Of a DNA stretch of 64,000 nucleotides, positions 1-8,978 are shown in pieces (the first letter of the stretch is position 1; each line of letters opens with the position of its first letter). The DNA lies in assembly GCA_030432655.1 (NCBI GenBank), contig JAUILA010000001.1, positions 310,001 through 374,000 on the forward strand, read 5' to 3'. Source of the DNA: Bacteroidia bacterium (GTDB lineage: Bacteria > Bacteroidota > Bacteroidia > Cytophagales > Cyclobacteriaceae). The notes under the pieces are model-generated. The model had not been told where the DNA came from, searched no databases, and saw nothing but the letters and a program-made list of their open reading frames with translations. Position numbers and translations under genes: made by a program.

Positions 1-1655
1 GTGATCCGGTAGAGTGGATTTCCTATACATTTCCGGCAAACGGGACCGTGACGGGTACAACCTCTGATGGCGGGTTTACTTATACACCAAATCCGGGGTT
101 TTCCGGGATTGAGAATTTGACCGTAACCATTACAGATGGAAATGGAGGAATTGCTGTTGGCCAGGTTACAATTTTTGTGGAAAAGAATCTGCCACCGGTG
201 GCTGTCCCTGATGTGTATGTAACAAATCAGGACGAGCCCCTGGTTATTGCTGATCCTGGTCATCTGGCAAATGACTATGACCCGGATGGCGATCCGGTAG
301 AATGGATTTCATATACCTTTCCCACCTTAGGCACGGTCACAGGTACTTCTTCCGGAGGTGGATTTACCTATACCCCCGATCCCGGAGTATCAGGCCTGGA
401 AACTATTACCGTCTCCATAACCGATGGAAATGGTAATGTGGGATCCACCCAAATCACAATTTTGATTAAGGATAACCTGCCGCCTGTTCAGGTTCCGGAT
501 GTGTTCACGACCAATCAGGATCAGCCATTGACAATCGCTGCCCCGGGGCATCTCGGGAATGATACTGATCCGGAAGGTGACCCGATTGAGTGGATTTCCT
601 ATACATTTCCGGCAATCGGCACTGTGACAGGCACTACCTCCGAAGGCGGATTTACTTATACGCCGAATTCCGGAGCTACCGGTGTGGAATCATTAACTGT
701 TTCTATCACGGACGGAAAGGGAAATGTGGCATCCGGGTTGGTCATGATTGCTGTTATTCCGAATTTTCCTCCTGTTGCGAATGCCGGGGAAGATATAACG
801 GTTGTGGCGGGACAATCGGTCGAACTGGATGGTTCGCTTTCCTATGATCCGGAAGGTGAGACTATAAGTTATTCCTGGATGTTTGACGCTCCGGATTCCG
901 GAGATCCATTACCTGCAGGCAGTGGGGCCGCATTGTCTGGTGCAAATAGTTCTGCTCCATCTTTTACCACAGATGTACCGGGAGAATACATTATTCAGTT
1001 GGTCGTGAATGACGGATTGTATGACAGTGAACCTGATTATGTGCAGGTAACTGCCTTGTCAGTTATACAAGCACTTGCCAACCTTAAGGCAGACGTGCTG
1101 AGTCTCCAGGCGGCAGGGGTTTTGAACAAAGGCCGGTCCCGGTCACTTATAAGATTAATTGATCAAACCGCTAAGTTGTATGAGAAAAACAGGGTTTATG
1201 GTGCAGTTGCTTTACTTCAGGTAGTGCGTCACCAGGTGGAAAAATTATGGTTCAGGGGTGTACTGAATGCTTCCCAGGCCACAAACCTGATTGATCAGGT
1301 AGATGTAATTCTCTCTGTTATGCCTTCTGTCTGGCCACGTTTTTCTTCTGAAATGTCCGCATCAATTGGTGAGGAAGAAATGCCGTACTATTTCGAATTA
1401 ACAGGTGTATATCCTAATCCTGTCATGACTTCTTCACGGATCGTATTTCGCCTGCCGGAAGAAACTCTTTTGAATATTAGTCTTTATGATTTAAGCGGGC
1501 GATTGGCCAGGGAACTGGTCAGTGACCGGATGAATGCCGGTACCTATGAAATTGAATTTAATTCTTCCGGTCTGAATAACGGCACCTATCTCCTGATCAT
1601 GACCAATGAGTCCGGTGCGGAAACAGAACAGAAACGAATAATTATTAACCGGTAA
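1..1655 (+). CDS. C-terminal part of a secreted cadherin/PKD-repeat surface protein with T9SS sorting domain
   Basis: The reading frame is already open at base 3, so the gene starts left of the window; the first in-frame start-like codon (GTG at 48) lies inside a repeat and is not a real start. The visible 550 residues hold tandem bacterial cadherin-like repeats of about 95 residues, each with the signature VEWISYTFP...GTVTGT...GGFTYTP and ending in PPV. A PKD-type Ig domain follows (starting FPPVANAGEDITV), then a helical linker of about 90 residues. The last 80 residues form a type A T9SS sorting domain (YPNPV ... LYDLSGRLARELV ... GTYLLIM). By family knowledge such proteins cross the outer membrane through the type IX system and are attached to or released from the surface. 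An adhesin role is inferred. Confidence 0.9.
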   Translation, partial: DPVEWISYTFPANGTVTGTTSDGGFTYTPNPGFSGIENLTVTITDGNGGIAVGQVTIFVEKNLPPVAVPDVYVTNQDEPLVIADPGHLANDYDPDGDPVEWISYTFPTLGTVTGTSSGGGFTYTPDPGVSGLETITVSITDGNGNVGSTQITILIKDNLPPVQVPDVFTTNQDQPLTIAAPGHLGNDTDPEGDPIEWISYTFPAIGTVTGTTSEGGFTYTPNSGATGVESLTVSITDGKGNVASGLVMIAVIPNFPPVANAGEDITVVAGQSVELDGSLSYDPEGETISYSWMFDAPDSGDPLPAGSGAALSGANSSAPSFTTDVPGEYIIQLVVNDGLYDSEPDYVQVTALSVIQALANLKADVLSLQAAGVLNKGRSRSLIRLIDQTAKLYEKNRVYGAVALLQVVRHQVEKLWFRGVLNASQATNLIDQVDVILSVMPSVWPRFSSEMSASIGEEEMPYYFELTGVYPNPVMTSSRIVFRLPEETLLNISLYDLSGRLARELVSDRMNAGTYEIEFNSSGLNNGTYLLIMTNESGAETEQKRIIINR

Positions 1656-1664
1656 AAGGATCAA

Positions 1665-1700
1665 TAAAAAAAGGCCGGTATTTACCGGCCTCTTTTCTTT
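1665..1700. terminator. Bidirectional Rho-independent terminator
   Basis: A 9-bp perfect stem (AGGCCGGTA at 1672-1680 with TACCGGCCT at 1683-1691) is followed by CTTTTCTTT on the plus strand. It is preceded by a run of A, which gives a U-run on the minus strand. It sits between the convergent ends of the surface-protein gene (1655) and the suf operon (1717), so it can serve both. Confidence 0.85.
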
Positions 1701-1716
1701 ATTGTGGAACGGCTTA

Positions 1717-2139
1717 TTAGCAGTATTCTTTGAATACTTCGATCAGATGCGCTCCGATCATCTGGGCATTCCGTCCTTCAATATGATGGCGCTCGATAAA
1801 ATGAATAAGTTCACCATCTTTAAACAAAGCGATTGATGGCGACGACGGCGGATAAGGCAGTGTAAATTCACGTGCTTTTGCCGTGGCGTCCTGATCCACT
1901 CCGGCGAAAACGGTAACCAGGTTGTCCGGCCGTTTATCGCTGGCATCCAGGGCATATTTTACACCCGGCCTTGCTGCTCCGGCGGCGCACCCACACACGG
2001 AATTGATTACCAGCAGGGAAGTCCCCTCGTGATTATCAAAATGTGCGATCACTGCTTCAGGTGTTTTCAATTCTTCAAATCCGGCCGAGCTCAGGTCGGT
2101 CCGCATTGGTGCTACTAATTCTTCGGGATACATGCTCAT
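1717..2139 (-). CDS. BrxA/BrxB-family bacilliredoxin (YphP/YqiW, DUF1094)
   Basis: The protein has 140 residues, the usual family length, with a thioredoxin-like pattern and the family's Cys-Gly-Cys motif at residues 49-51 (SVCGCAAGAARP). BrxA/B proteins in Firmicutes remove bacillithiol from mixed disulfides; in Bacteroidota the low-molecular-weight thiol partner is less certain. It is the last gene of the suf operon, 10 nt after the DUF59 gene, so a role in thiol or persulfide handling during Fe-S assembly is a reasonable inference. The start ATG at 2139 has a second in-frame ATG two codons later. Confidence 0.88.
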   Translation of the reverse strand: MSMYPEELVAPMRTDLSSAGFEELKTPEAVIAHFDNHEGTSLLVINSVCGCAAGAARPGVKYALDASDKRPDNLVTVFAGVDQDATAKAREFTLPYPPSSPSIALFKDGELIHFIERHHIEGRNAQMIGAHLIEVFKEYC

Positions 2140-2149
2140 AATTGTATTA

Positions 2150-2479
2150 TTATAAAAATCCTAATTCTAATTTTGCGGCCTCTGACATCATGTCCTGCGA
2201 GTAGGGGGGATCAAAAGTGATCTCCACATTGACGTCATTGACTCCTTCAATCTCTTTGACACGTGTTTCCACGTCCATGGGGATGGTTTCTGCAGCCGGG
2301 CAATTGGGTGAAGTCAGGGTCATCAGGATGTAAATATTATTTACAGGAAACACACTGATCTCATAAATAAGTCCCAGCTCATAAATGTCGACAGGAATTT
2401 CAGGGTCGTAAACTGTTTTCAGTGCTTCTACGACCTGTTCTTTCATTTCCCGCTCTTTTATTATATTCTCTTCACTCAT
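2150..2479 (-). CDS. sufT: DUF59/MIP18-family Fe-S assembly protein (SufT-like)
   Basis: The 109-residue protein carries the MIP18 signature DPEIPVDIYELGLIYEI (residues 25-41) and the conserved reactive cysteine in TSPNCPAAE (Cys60). Family members help mature or carry iron-sulfur clusters. Its ATG overlaps the sufE stop in an ATGA junction (2476-2479), which indicates translational coupling within the suf operon. The sufT name is given by context and domain. Confidence 0.9.
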   Translation of the reverse strand: MSEENIIKEREMKEQVVEALKTVYDPEIPVDIYELGLIYEISVFPVNNIYILMTLTSPNCPAAETIPMDVETRVKEIEGVNDVNVEITFDPPYSQDMMSEAAKLELGFL

Positions 2480-2916
2480 AATTCGGCCTCCAGTTTACTT
2501 TTCAATGCAAGGGCGTACAATTTCATTTGTTTGATCATGGCAGCAAACCCGTTGGATCGCTGGGTTCCGATAAAGCGGTCCATACCGATCTTTTCCGGAA
2601 AAGTAATTTCGGTCTCGAGTATTGCATCAGGTGTCTGATGATCAAATATTCTAACCAGCAAACTGACCAGTCCTTTTGTTATGGCGGTATTGCTATCTGC
2701 CAGGAAGGCAATTTGATTTCCGTCCAGTTCGGCAGTCATCCAAACTTTGGACTGGCAACCTTTAACAATATTCTCCTCGGTCTTCAGGCTTTCAGGCATC
2801 TCCGGTAACTTTTGACCAAGTTCCATAATATAGAAGTTGGTCATTTCCCGGTCTCCGTCAAGCATGGAGAATTCATCAATAATTTCCTGCTGGATATTTG
2901 AGGTTGAATCTGCCAT
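2476..2916 (-). CDS. sufE: SufE cysteine desulfuration protein
   Basis: The 146-residue SufE-family protein has the sulfur-acceptor cysteine in VKGCQSKVWM (Cys54). SufE takes persulfide sulfur from SufS and passes it to the SufBCD scaffold in the cytoplasm. The start codon abuts the sufS stop with no gap, and its own stop overlaps the sufT start by 4 nt. Length and motif are normal. Confidence 0.95.
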   Translation of the reverse strand: MADSTSNIQQEIIDEFSMLDGDREMTNFYIMELGQKLPEMPESLKTEENIVKGCQSKVWMTAELDGNQIAFLADSNTAITKGLVSLLVRIFDHQTPDAILETEITFPEKIGMDRFIGTQRSNGFAAMIKQMKLYALALKSKLEAEL

Positions 2917-4164
2917 TTACTTCATAAATTTTATCACACGTTCCAATCCCTCGGCGAATTGGTCAATCTCTTCTTTCGTGTTATAAACAGCAAGTGATGC
3001 CCGGACTGTTCCCTCAATGCCAAAATGATCCATGAGGGGTTGTGTACAATGGTGTCCGGTACGAACTGCCACCCCACGTGCATCCAGCATTTGTCCGATA
3101 TCATAGGAATGGATGCCGTCAATCAGAAAGCTGAGAATACTCACTTTTTCCGACGCTGTCCCCACAGCCCGAAAACCGGAAAGGTTCTGGGTTCTTTCCA
3201 CCGCATAGGCCAGTAATTCATTCTCATAGGCCGCCATATGCTCCTTGCCATACTGATTAATGAAAGAAATGGCCTCATTCATGGCTACCACATCTGCAAT
3301 ATTCGGGGTACCTGCTTCGAATTTATACGGTATGTCATTGTAGGTGGTGCCACTGAAACTCACATCTTTGATCATTTCCCCACCACCCATATAGGGAGGC
3401 ATTTTTTCAAGAAGTTCTCTTCTTCCGTATAGAAAACCGGCACCGGTCGGCCCGTAGAACTTATGTGCTGATGAGGTATAAAAATCACAGTCCAGTGATT
3501 TCACGTCTATCGGAATATGTGCGCCCGCCTGGGCCCCGTCGATCATGACCACCGCCCCGGCGTCATGGGCCTTCTTAATTATTTGACGAACCGGGTTTAT
3601 GGTTCCCAGGCTGTTGCTCGCATGGTTTACGGCAACAATTTTGGTCTTACCGGATAGCAGTTGTGCGTAGGCATTCAAATCAAGAGAACCGTCTTCCTGC
3701 ACAGGAATCACCCTGATTGTCGCCTGCTTTTCCCCGGCCAGTAATTGCCAGGGTACGATATTACTGTGATGCTCAAGACCTGAAATGATAATTTCATCTC
3801 CTTTTTCCAGCATCATCCGTCCGTAGGTGGCGGCTACCAGGTTTATACTTTCAGTGGTCCCCCTGGTAAAGATGATTTCTTCACTTTCCGGAGCGTTTAT
3901 AAACTGTTGTACCGATTTTCTGGTATTCTCAAATGCTTTGGTAGCTTTTTCCGCCAGCGTATGGATACCGCGATGAATATTGGCATTATACTCCAAATAA
4001 TAGGTGCTTAAGGCATCAATAACCCGGGCAGGTTTCTGCGTTGTTGCTGCATTATCAAAATAGGCGAGGGGATATCCATTCACCTTTTGCCGGAGAATAG
4101 GAAATTCTTCTCTCAGCGATTTGATGTCCAGTTTTTCAGCTGTATGTGAAACCTGGTTTTGCAT
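2917..4164 (-). CDS. sufS: SufS cysteine desulfurase
   Basis: This is a 415-residue class V PLP aminotransferase fold. The PLP-binding lysine is Lys235 in SSAHKFYGPTGAGF, a conserved histidine pair stands at 132-133 (GLEHHSN), and the catalytic cysteine is Cys373 in RTGHHCTQPL, the group II (SufS) arrangement. It converts cysteine to alanine and transfers the sulfur to SufE. Its start overlaps the sufD stop by one base, and sufE follows directly. Confidence 0.96.
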   Translation of the reverse strand: MQNQVSHTAEKLDIKSLREEFPILRQKVNGYPLAYFDNAATTQKPARVIDALSTYYLEYNANIHRGIHTLAEKATKAFENTRKSVQQFINAPESEEIIFTRGTTESINLVAATYGRMMLEKGDEIIISGLEHHSNIVPWQLLAGEKQATIRVIPVQEDGSLDLNAYAQLLSGKTKIVAVNHASNSLGTINPVRQIIKKAHDAGAVVMIDGAQAGAHIPIDVKSLDCDFYTSSAHKFYGPTGAGFLYGRRELLEKMPPYMGGGEMIKDVSFSGTTYNDIPYKFEAGTPNIADVVAMNEAISFINQYGKEHMAAYENELLAYAVERTQNLSGFRAVGTASEKVSILSFLIDGIHSYDIGQMLDARGVAVRTGHHCTQPLMDHFGIEGTVRASLAVYNTKEEIDQFAEGLERVIKFMK

Positions 4165-5465
4165 CAGGAATCCAGTTTTCGGGTGACTTCCTGTTCGAAT
4201 ACAGATTTGATTTCTTCGTGGTCTATACCATGCATGGTATCAATGGCAAACGCCAGCAACATCAGCCGGCGGGCAGAGGCTTCTGAGAGTCCGCGCGACC
4301 GGAGATAAAACAGTGCCTCATCATCAAGCTGGCCCGTGGTACATCCATGTGAACATTTGACATCATCTGCCCAGATCTCAAGCTGTGGTTTTGTATTCAC
4401 CGTAGCGTTATCTGACAAAAGTATATTCTTATTGGACTGGAAGGCATTTGTTTTCTGGGCTTCCTGGCGCACATACACCTTTCCATTGAATACCCCATGG
4501 GCACGCTCATCCAGAACCCCTTTATATAATTCGTTGCTTTCAGAATGAGGCTTGATGTGATCCACTGAGGTTTGGTTATCCACGTGGGTCTTCCCATTGA
4601 TAAGGTATAATCCATAGAGATGCGTCTCACAGCCTTCACCATCAACGGCAATGCGGACATTATTCCGAATCAGTTTTCCTTCGGTGGTCAGCGTGGTAAG
4701 GTCAAACCGGCTTGCGTTTTCCTGGTGAACTTCCATCTGATCGATCTGACTGGCGGCCACATCATTTTGCATTTTGTGCCACTGCACTTTCGCATTTACA
4801 TCGACAAATACTTCTGAAAGCGAATTCCTGAAATATTCATGATCGGCGGTCCCTGAAAATTGTTCCGTGATAACCGACTCACTGAAGCGTTCCGCTATGC
4901 AGAGATTGCGGGAATAGGTTATCCCTTCACCGGCCGAATTATCGGCAATGTGCCGGATAACGACAGCAGCCGGACGGGCATTTTTCTTAATATGGATAAG
5001 CACACCCCCGGCAGAGAATGCCGAATTCAGCCCGACAAATGCGTCCTTATCAGCATCTGCGAGTTGTCCGTAATATTTACTGAAGAATGCTTCATCATTC
5101 TCCAGAACATCAGCCAAAGGCCTTACTTCAAGTTCTTCAGCCGGTGATACCACACGGGAGAGTTCCCCTCTGAAACGGCCATTAATAAACGTTAGGTAAT
5201 TAAGGTTGTCCCCGCTGATCAGGGCCTCAGGAAATTCTTTAAGAGCTCCGGCAGATTCAAGCAACGGAGCTGAATCGAATCGCTTCAGAGTCTTGCTGAG
5301 GTCAGTATATTTGTAGGCTTCACTTTTTCTGTCCGGAAGACCATCCTGAAGGACTTTGTCCATGGCTTCCTTCCGGAGCTTATGGAGCTTTTCCGGCACA
5401 GAACCGTTCAGAGACAACTCAGCGGCCTGAAATTTTTCTTTCAATGTATCCAGAATCGTACTCAT
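4164..5465 (-). CDS. sufD: SufD, Fe-S scaffold complex subunit
   Basis: The 433-residue protein resembles SufD over its length. The C-terminal core carries the family features (NATVNTKPQLEIWADDVKCSHG, then the helical tail LFYLRSRGLSEASARRLML). With SufB and SufC it forms the SufBC2D scaffold on which Fe-S clusters are built. The reading frame can start at a TTG (5468), but the adjacent ATG at 5465 is preferred. It sits 12 nt downstream of the sufC stop and overlaps sufS by 1 nt. Confidence 0.94.
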   Translation of the reverse strand: MSTILDTLKEKFQAAELSLNGSVPEKLHKLRKEAMDKVLQDGLPDRKSEAYKYTDLSKTLKRFDSAPLLESAGALKEFPEALISGDNLNYLTFINGRFRGELSRVVSPAEELEVRPLADVLENDEAFFSKYYGQLADADKDAFVGLNSAFSAGGVLIHIKKNARPAAVVIRHIADNSAGEGITYSRNLCIAERFSESVITEQFSGTADHEYFRNSLSEVFVDVNAKVQWHKMQNDVAASQIDQMEVHQENASRFDLTTLTTEGKLIRNNVRIAVDGEGCETHLYGLYLINGKTHVDNQTSVDHIKPHSESNELYKGVLDERAHGVFNGKVYVRQEAQKTNAFQSNKNILLSDNATVNTKPQLEIWADDVKCSHGCTTGQLDDEALFYLRSRGLSEASARRLMLLAFAIDTMHGIDHEEIKSVFEQEVTRKLDS

Positions 5466-5477
5466 CAATTAGTCCGG

Positions 5478-6239
<762 letters not shown>

Positions 6240-6276
6240 GCAATACGTTATTTAAGTAATAATGTGTTTGAATTTC

Positions 6277-7722
6277 TTATCCTACTGACCCTTCAAGTGT
6301 CAGTGCCAGCAGTTTCTGGGCTTCCACAGCAAATTCCATAGGCAACTGATTCAGAACTTCTTTACAGTAGCCGTTTACAATAAGGGCTACCGCACTTTCC
6401 TCGTCAATACCCCGTTGGGTGCAATAGAAAATCTGGTCTTCGCCAATTTTGGAGGTAGTCGCCTCGTGTTCTACCTGGGCACTTTTGTTCTCAATATCAA
6501 TGTATGGGAACGTATGCGCGCCACACAGGTTACCCATCAGGAGGGAGTCACACTGGGAGAAATTTCTGGCGTTCTCTGCCCGCTTGAGTACGTGTACCTG
6601 GCCGCGGTAACTGTTTTGGGACTTTCCGGCAGACACCCCTTTTGAGACGATTCTTGAACGGGTGTTTTTACCGATATGAATCATTTTTGTCCCGGTATCG
6701 GCCTGTTGCATATTATTGGTAACAGCCACCGAGTAGAATTCTCCCGTGGAATTGTTGCCTTTAAGAATGCAGGAAGGATATTTCCAGGTAATTGCGGACC
6801 CGGTTTCAACCTGTGTCCAGGATAACTTTGCAAAATCGCCGGCACAGATACCCCGTTTTGTTACAAAGTTATAGATACCGCCTTTTCCTTCTTTATTTCC
6901 AGGATACCAGTTCTGAACGGTGGAATACTTAACCTCCGCTTTCTCCTTCACATAAATTTCCACCACGGCTGCGTGAAGCTGATTCTCGTCGCGCATGGGT
7001 GCAGTACAACCTTCCAGGTACGAAACATAACTTCCTTCTTCGGCTACAATGAGCGTACGCTCAAATTGCCCGGTGTTCGCTGCGTTGATACGAAAATAGG
7101 TGCTCAACTCCATCGGGCACCGAACCCCTTTCGGGATATAGCAGAATGATCCGTCGGAGAAAACCGCCGAATTTAAGGCTGCGAAATAGTTATCGTTAAC
7201 CGGAACGACCGAACCAAGATATTTCTTCACCAGCTCCGGATGGTTCTGTACCGCTTCCGAAAATGAGCAGAAAATAATGCCCAGTTCAGCAAGTTTATCT
7301 TTGAAGGTGGTTGCTACAGATACACTGTCAAGAACAGCATCCACTGCCACTCCGGTAAGTCTTTTCTGTTCCTCAAGAGAGATACCCAGTTTCTTGAATG
7401 TGTCAAGCAATTCAGGATCCACTTCATCCAGGCTTTTGGGCTTGGCTTTCTGTTTAGGGGCAGAGTAATAGATGATATCCTGATAATTGACCCTGGGGAA
7501 GGTGACATTGGCCCAGCGGGGCTCAGCCATTTTCTCCCAGGTACGATATGCTTTCAACCGCCATTCAAGTAACCATTCCGGTTCCTCCTTCTTGGCAGAG
7601 ATAAACCGGATGATATCCTCATTAAGTCCTCTGGGCGCCTGATCGGCTTCCAGATCGATATTCCATCCATGCTCGTATTCCCGGGAAGTGAATTCCTCCA
7701 GTATTTGATCGTCTTTACTCAT
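6277..7722 (-). CDS. sufB: SufB, Fe-S scaffold protein
   Basis: The 481-residue SufB has the usual bacterial length. Characteristic stretches include [40 protein letters not shown] and the C-terminal [20 protein letters not shown]. It receives sulfur from SufE and holds the nascent cluster. It is the first gene of the suf operon, with a -7-like octamer 34 nt upstream of the ATG. Confidence 0.96.
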   Translation of the reverse strand: MSKDDQILEEFTSREYEHGWNIDLEADQAPRGLNEDIIRFISAKKEEPEWLLEWRLKAYRTWEKMAEPRWANVTFPRVNYQDIIYYSAPKQKAKPKSLDEVDPELLDTFKKLGISLEEQKRLTGVAVDAVLDSVSVATTFKDKLAELGIIFCSFSEAVQNHPELVKKYLGSVVPVNDNYFAALNSAVFSDGSFCYIPKGVRCPMELSTYFRINAANTGQFERTLIVAEEGSYVSYLEGCTAPMRDENQLHAAVVEIYVKEKAEVKYSTVQNWYPGNKEGKGGIYNFVTKRGICAGDFAKLSWTQVETGSAITWKYPSCILKGNNSTGEFYSVAVTNNMQQADTGTKMIHIGKNTRSRIVSKGVSAGKSQNSYRGQVHVLKRAENARNFSQCDSLLMGNLCGAHTFPYIDIENKSAQVEHEATTSKIGEDQIFYCTQRGIDEESAVALIVNGYCKEVLNQLPMEFAVEAQKLLALTLEGSVG

Positions 7723-7755
7723 TCCAGTTATTTAGACTAATTTCAAATTACACTA

Positions 7756-7763
7756 CAAATGTA
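7756..7763 (-). promoter_or_regulatory. Bacteroidota -7 element of the suf operon
   Basis: On the minus strand this reads TACATTTG, an exact match to the Bacteroidota -7 consensus TAnnTTTG. It would start transcription near 7750 and leave a leader of about 28 nt before the sufB ATG. No good -33 TTTG is seen at the expected 19-21 nt spacing, so the call rests on the octamer and its position. Confidence 0.5.
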
Positions 7764-7853
7764 CAACAAAATTTAATGATTCCTGTTCCACAAACTCCGT
7801 TTTTACGATAGATTTCCTTTACCGGTTGATACGTAAAATCAATGAGGTGAGCG

Positions 7854-8324
7854 TTATTCGACATGCAGATCGATATTCCGGTCGATACTTTCTTCCAGGG
7901 AGATCATTGTGTCGGTACGCGTGATTCCGTGAACACGCTGTATCTTATCGTGAAGTACATTTTTCAGATGTTGCGTATCCCGGCAGTGAATCCGGGCAAA
8001 CATGCTGTAGTTACCAGTAGTATAGTGCACGCTGACTATTTCCGGTATTTTTTTTAGTTCACTGATCACTTCATCATATAATTCGCTGCGCAGCAGGAAA
8101 ATTCCGATGAAGGCGGTCACGTCGAATCCAAGTTTTGCATAGTTAAGTTTGAGGGTAGTGCCTTCGACAATACCTAGTTCTTCAAGTTTGCGCATGCGCA
8201 CATGGACCGTTCCTCCCGATACCGGAATGAGCTTTGCCACTTCCGTATAGGGTTTTTTTGCGTTTTTAAGCAAAATTTCAAGGATTTTGAGGTCCACGTT
8301 ATCAAGTTCATAATCTGTGGCCAT
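7854..8324 (-). CDS. Lrp/AsnC-family transcriptional regulator
   Basis: The 156-residue protein begins with an AsnC-type winged helix-turn-helix (LDNVDLKILEILLKNAKKPYTEVAKLI, then SGGTVHVRMRKLEELGIVEG). It continues with an RAM ligand/oligomerisation domain (FIGIFLLR ... VSVHYTTGNYSMFARIHC). Lrp-type proteins bind amino acids and act as local or global regulators. The gene is separated from the suf operon by about 130 nt with its own -7 element, and it diverges from the tRNA-like RNA at 8507-8634. The ligand and targets cannot be read from the sequence. Confidence 0.93.
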   Translation of the reverse strand: MATDYELDNVDLKILEILLKNAKKPYTEVAKLIPVSGGTVHVRMRKLEELGIVEGTTLKLNYAKLGFDVTAFIGIFLLRSELYDEVISELKKIPEIVSVHYTTGNYSMFARIHCRDTQHLKNVLHDKIQRVHGITRTDTMISLEESIDRNIDLHVE

Positions 8325-8376
8325 TTTTTGGAGGGTTAATTGTAAATAGCGAAATCAATATAGAAAAAAATTAAAA

Positions 8377-8384
8377 CAAATGTA
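8377..8384 (-). promoter_or_regulatory. Bacteroidota -7 element of the lrp-type gene
   Basis: The minus-strand octamer TACATTTG matches TAnnTTTG and is identical to the suf operon element. Predicted transcription starts near 8371, about 46 nt upstream of the regulator's ATG. It lies back to back with the plus-strand element at 8434-8441, so this 60-nt AT-rich stretch is a divergent promoter region. Confidence 0.45.
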
Positions 8385-8433
8385 AATATTCATCAATTTG
8401 TTTGAAATAATTTTAAAAATTAATCCGGATTAC

Positions 8434-8441
8434 TACCTTTG
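8434..8441 (+). promoter_or_regulatory. Bacteroidota -7 element upstream of the tRNA-like RNA
   Basis: TACCTTTG fits the TAnnTTTG consensus and would start a transcript near 8446. It is the only candidate on the plus strand between the divergent regulator and the structured RNA. The best TTTG further upstream (8401-8404) is about 29 nt away, longer than the usual spacing. Confidence 0.45.
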
Positions 8442-8448
8442 AAACATA

Positions 8449-8520
8449 ATGATCAACGAAATGCACGCAAACGAGCGTGATTTGATCAGCAGCAAAGCTG
8501 CATACACTGTAGGGTGTTGA
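8449..8520 (+). CDS. Possible 23-codon leader ORF ending inside the tRNA-like RNA
   Basis: An ATG at 8449, only a few bases after the predicted transcription start, opens a 23-residue frame (MINEMHANERDLISSKAAYTVGC). It stops with TGA at 8518-8520, inside the D arm of the tRNA-like fold. The frame also spans a small hairpin, GCAGC-AAA-GCTGC (8489-8501). If translated, ribosomes would mask the 5' acceptor strand, as in leader-peptide control. No ribosome-binding site is visible and a chance ORF of this length is common, so this is only a candidate. Confidence 0.2.
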   Translation: MINEMHANERDLISSKAAYTVGC

Positions 8521-8634
8521 AACAGGCAGACAAGCCCTCCGGTCTCGGGGGTGGAGAGTTCTGGGATAAAGCTGACCCGTTAGCTAGGGGTTAAGCCTAA
8601 CTGCTCCGTGGAGGTTCGAATCCTTCCCCTACAG
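8507..8634 (+). ncRNA. tRNA-like RNA with leucine-type body, degenerate anticodon loop and large variable domain
   Basis: Bases 8507-8514 pair perfectly with 8627-8634 (8 bp). A T arm follows tRNA rules (stem 8610-8614/8622-8626, loop TTCGAAT). The D arm is leucine-like: T8, stem TTG/CAA at 8517-8519 and 8531-8533, loop AAACAGGCAGA with the GG pair. A 5-bp anticodon stem (8535-8539/8547-8551) has a 7-nt loop CGGTCTC, which lacks U33 and has a pyrimidine at 37. The variable region is 58 nt (8552-8609) and closes with its own 8-bp stem, GGAGAGTT with AACT-g-CTCC. No CCA is encoded. A terminator follows 30 nt later. It is a stable tRNA mimic, a decayed class II tRNA or a new ncRNA; decoding looks unlikely. 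Confidence 0.6.
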
Positions 8635-8662
8635 CTCCTGAATTGGATTGGAATCGGTGATT

Positions 8663-8700
8663 ACCCCGGTTAGCCTTCTGGCTGCCGGGGTTTTCTATTT
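8663..8700 (+). terminator. Rho-independent terminator of the tRNA-like RNA
   Basis: CCCCGG (8664-8669) pairs with CCGGGG (8685-8690), extended by TAGCC/GGCTG (8671-8675 with 8680-8684) around a TTCT loop. TTTTCTATTTTAT follows. It would end a transcript of about 250 nt starting near 8446 that contains the tRNA-like fold, so this is an independent RNA gene and not a leader of the ligase gene downstream. Confidence 0.88.
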
Positions 8701-8978
8701 TATATAACCCCGTTAGGTTATTCCACGGACATCTTATTCAGCAATATACTCACGTTCGTGAGAAAAAAAAATGCCCGGCTTGTTCAAGCCTCAAACGCAT
8801 GTCCGGTAAAAGAAGGTCTCAGTCAATCAATTACCCTCGAAAATAAGCTGCCGGGGTGTAATAATTAACTCATCCGAAGACGTTTAAACTATCTTTTCAG
8901 CTGTATACAACCGGCTCATTGCGCCGTTGTAAATTGGTTCATTTTTATACATCTTTGAAAGAATCTTCCAAGAACCCT
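8701..8978 (+). other. Intergenic region with two perfect small palindromes upstream of the acyl-CoA ligase
   Basis: No gene is seen in these bases. Two near-perfect palindromes stand close together: CTCACG-TT-CGTGAG (8749-8762), followed by a run of A, and GGCTTG-TT-CAAGCC (8777-8790). Neither is followed by a T-run on the plus strand, so they are not terminators. They could be operator sites for a fatty-acid regulator or small RNA hairpins. The only longer frame here starts at a TTG (8919) and is in-frame with the ligase gene, but it lacks the character of a real N-terminus. Confidence 0.4.

Noticed and set aside
8507-8700. tmRNA
   Set aside because: The 3' part resembles a tmRNA T arm and CAGCTCC occurs after it, but there is no matching 5' strand, no tag frame ending in LAA, and the length is too short.
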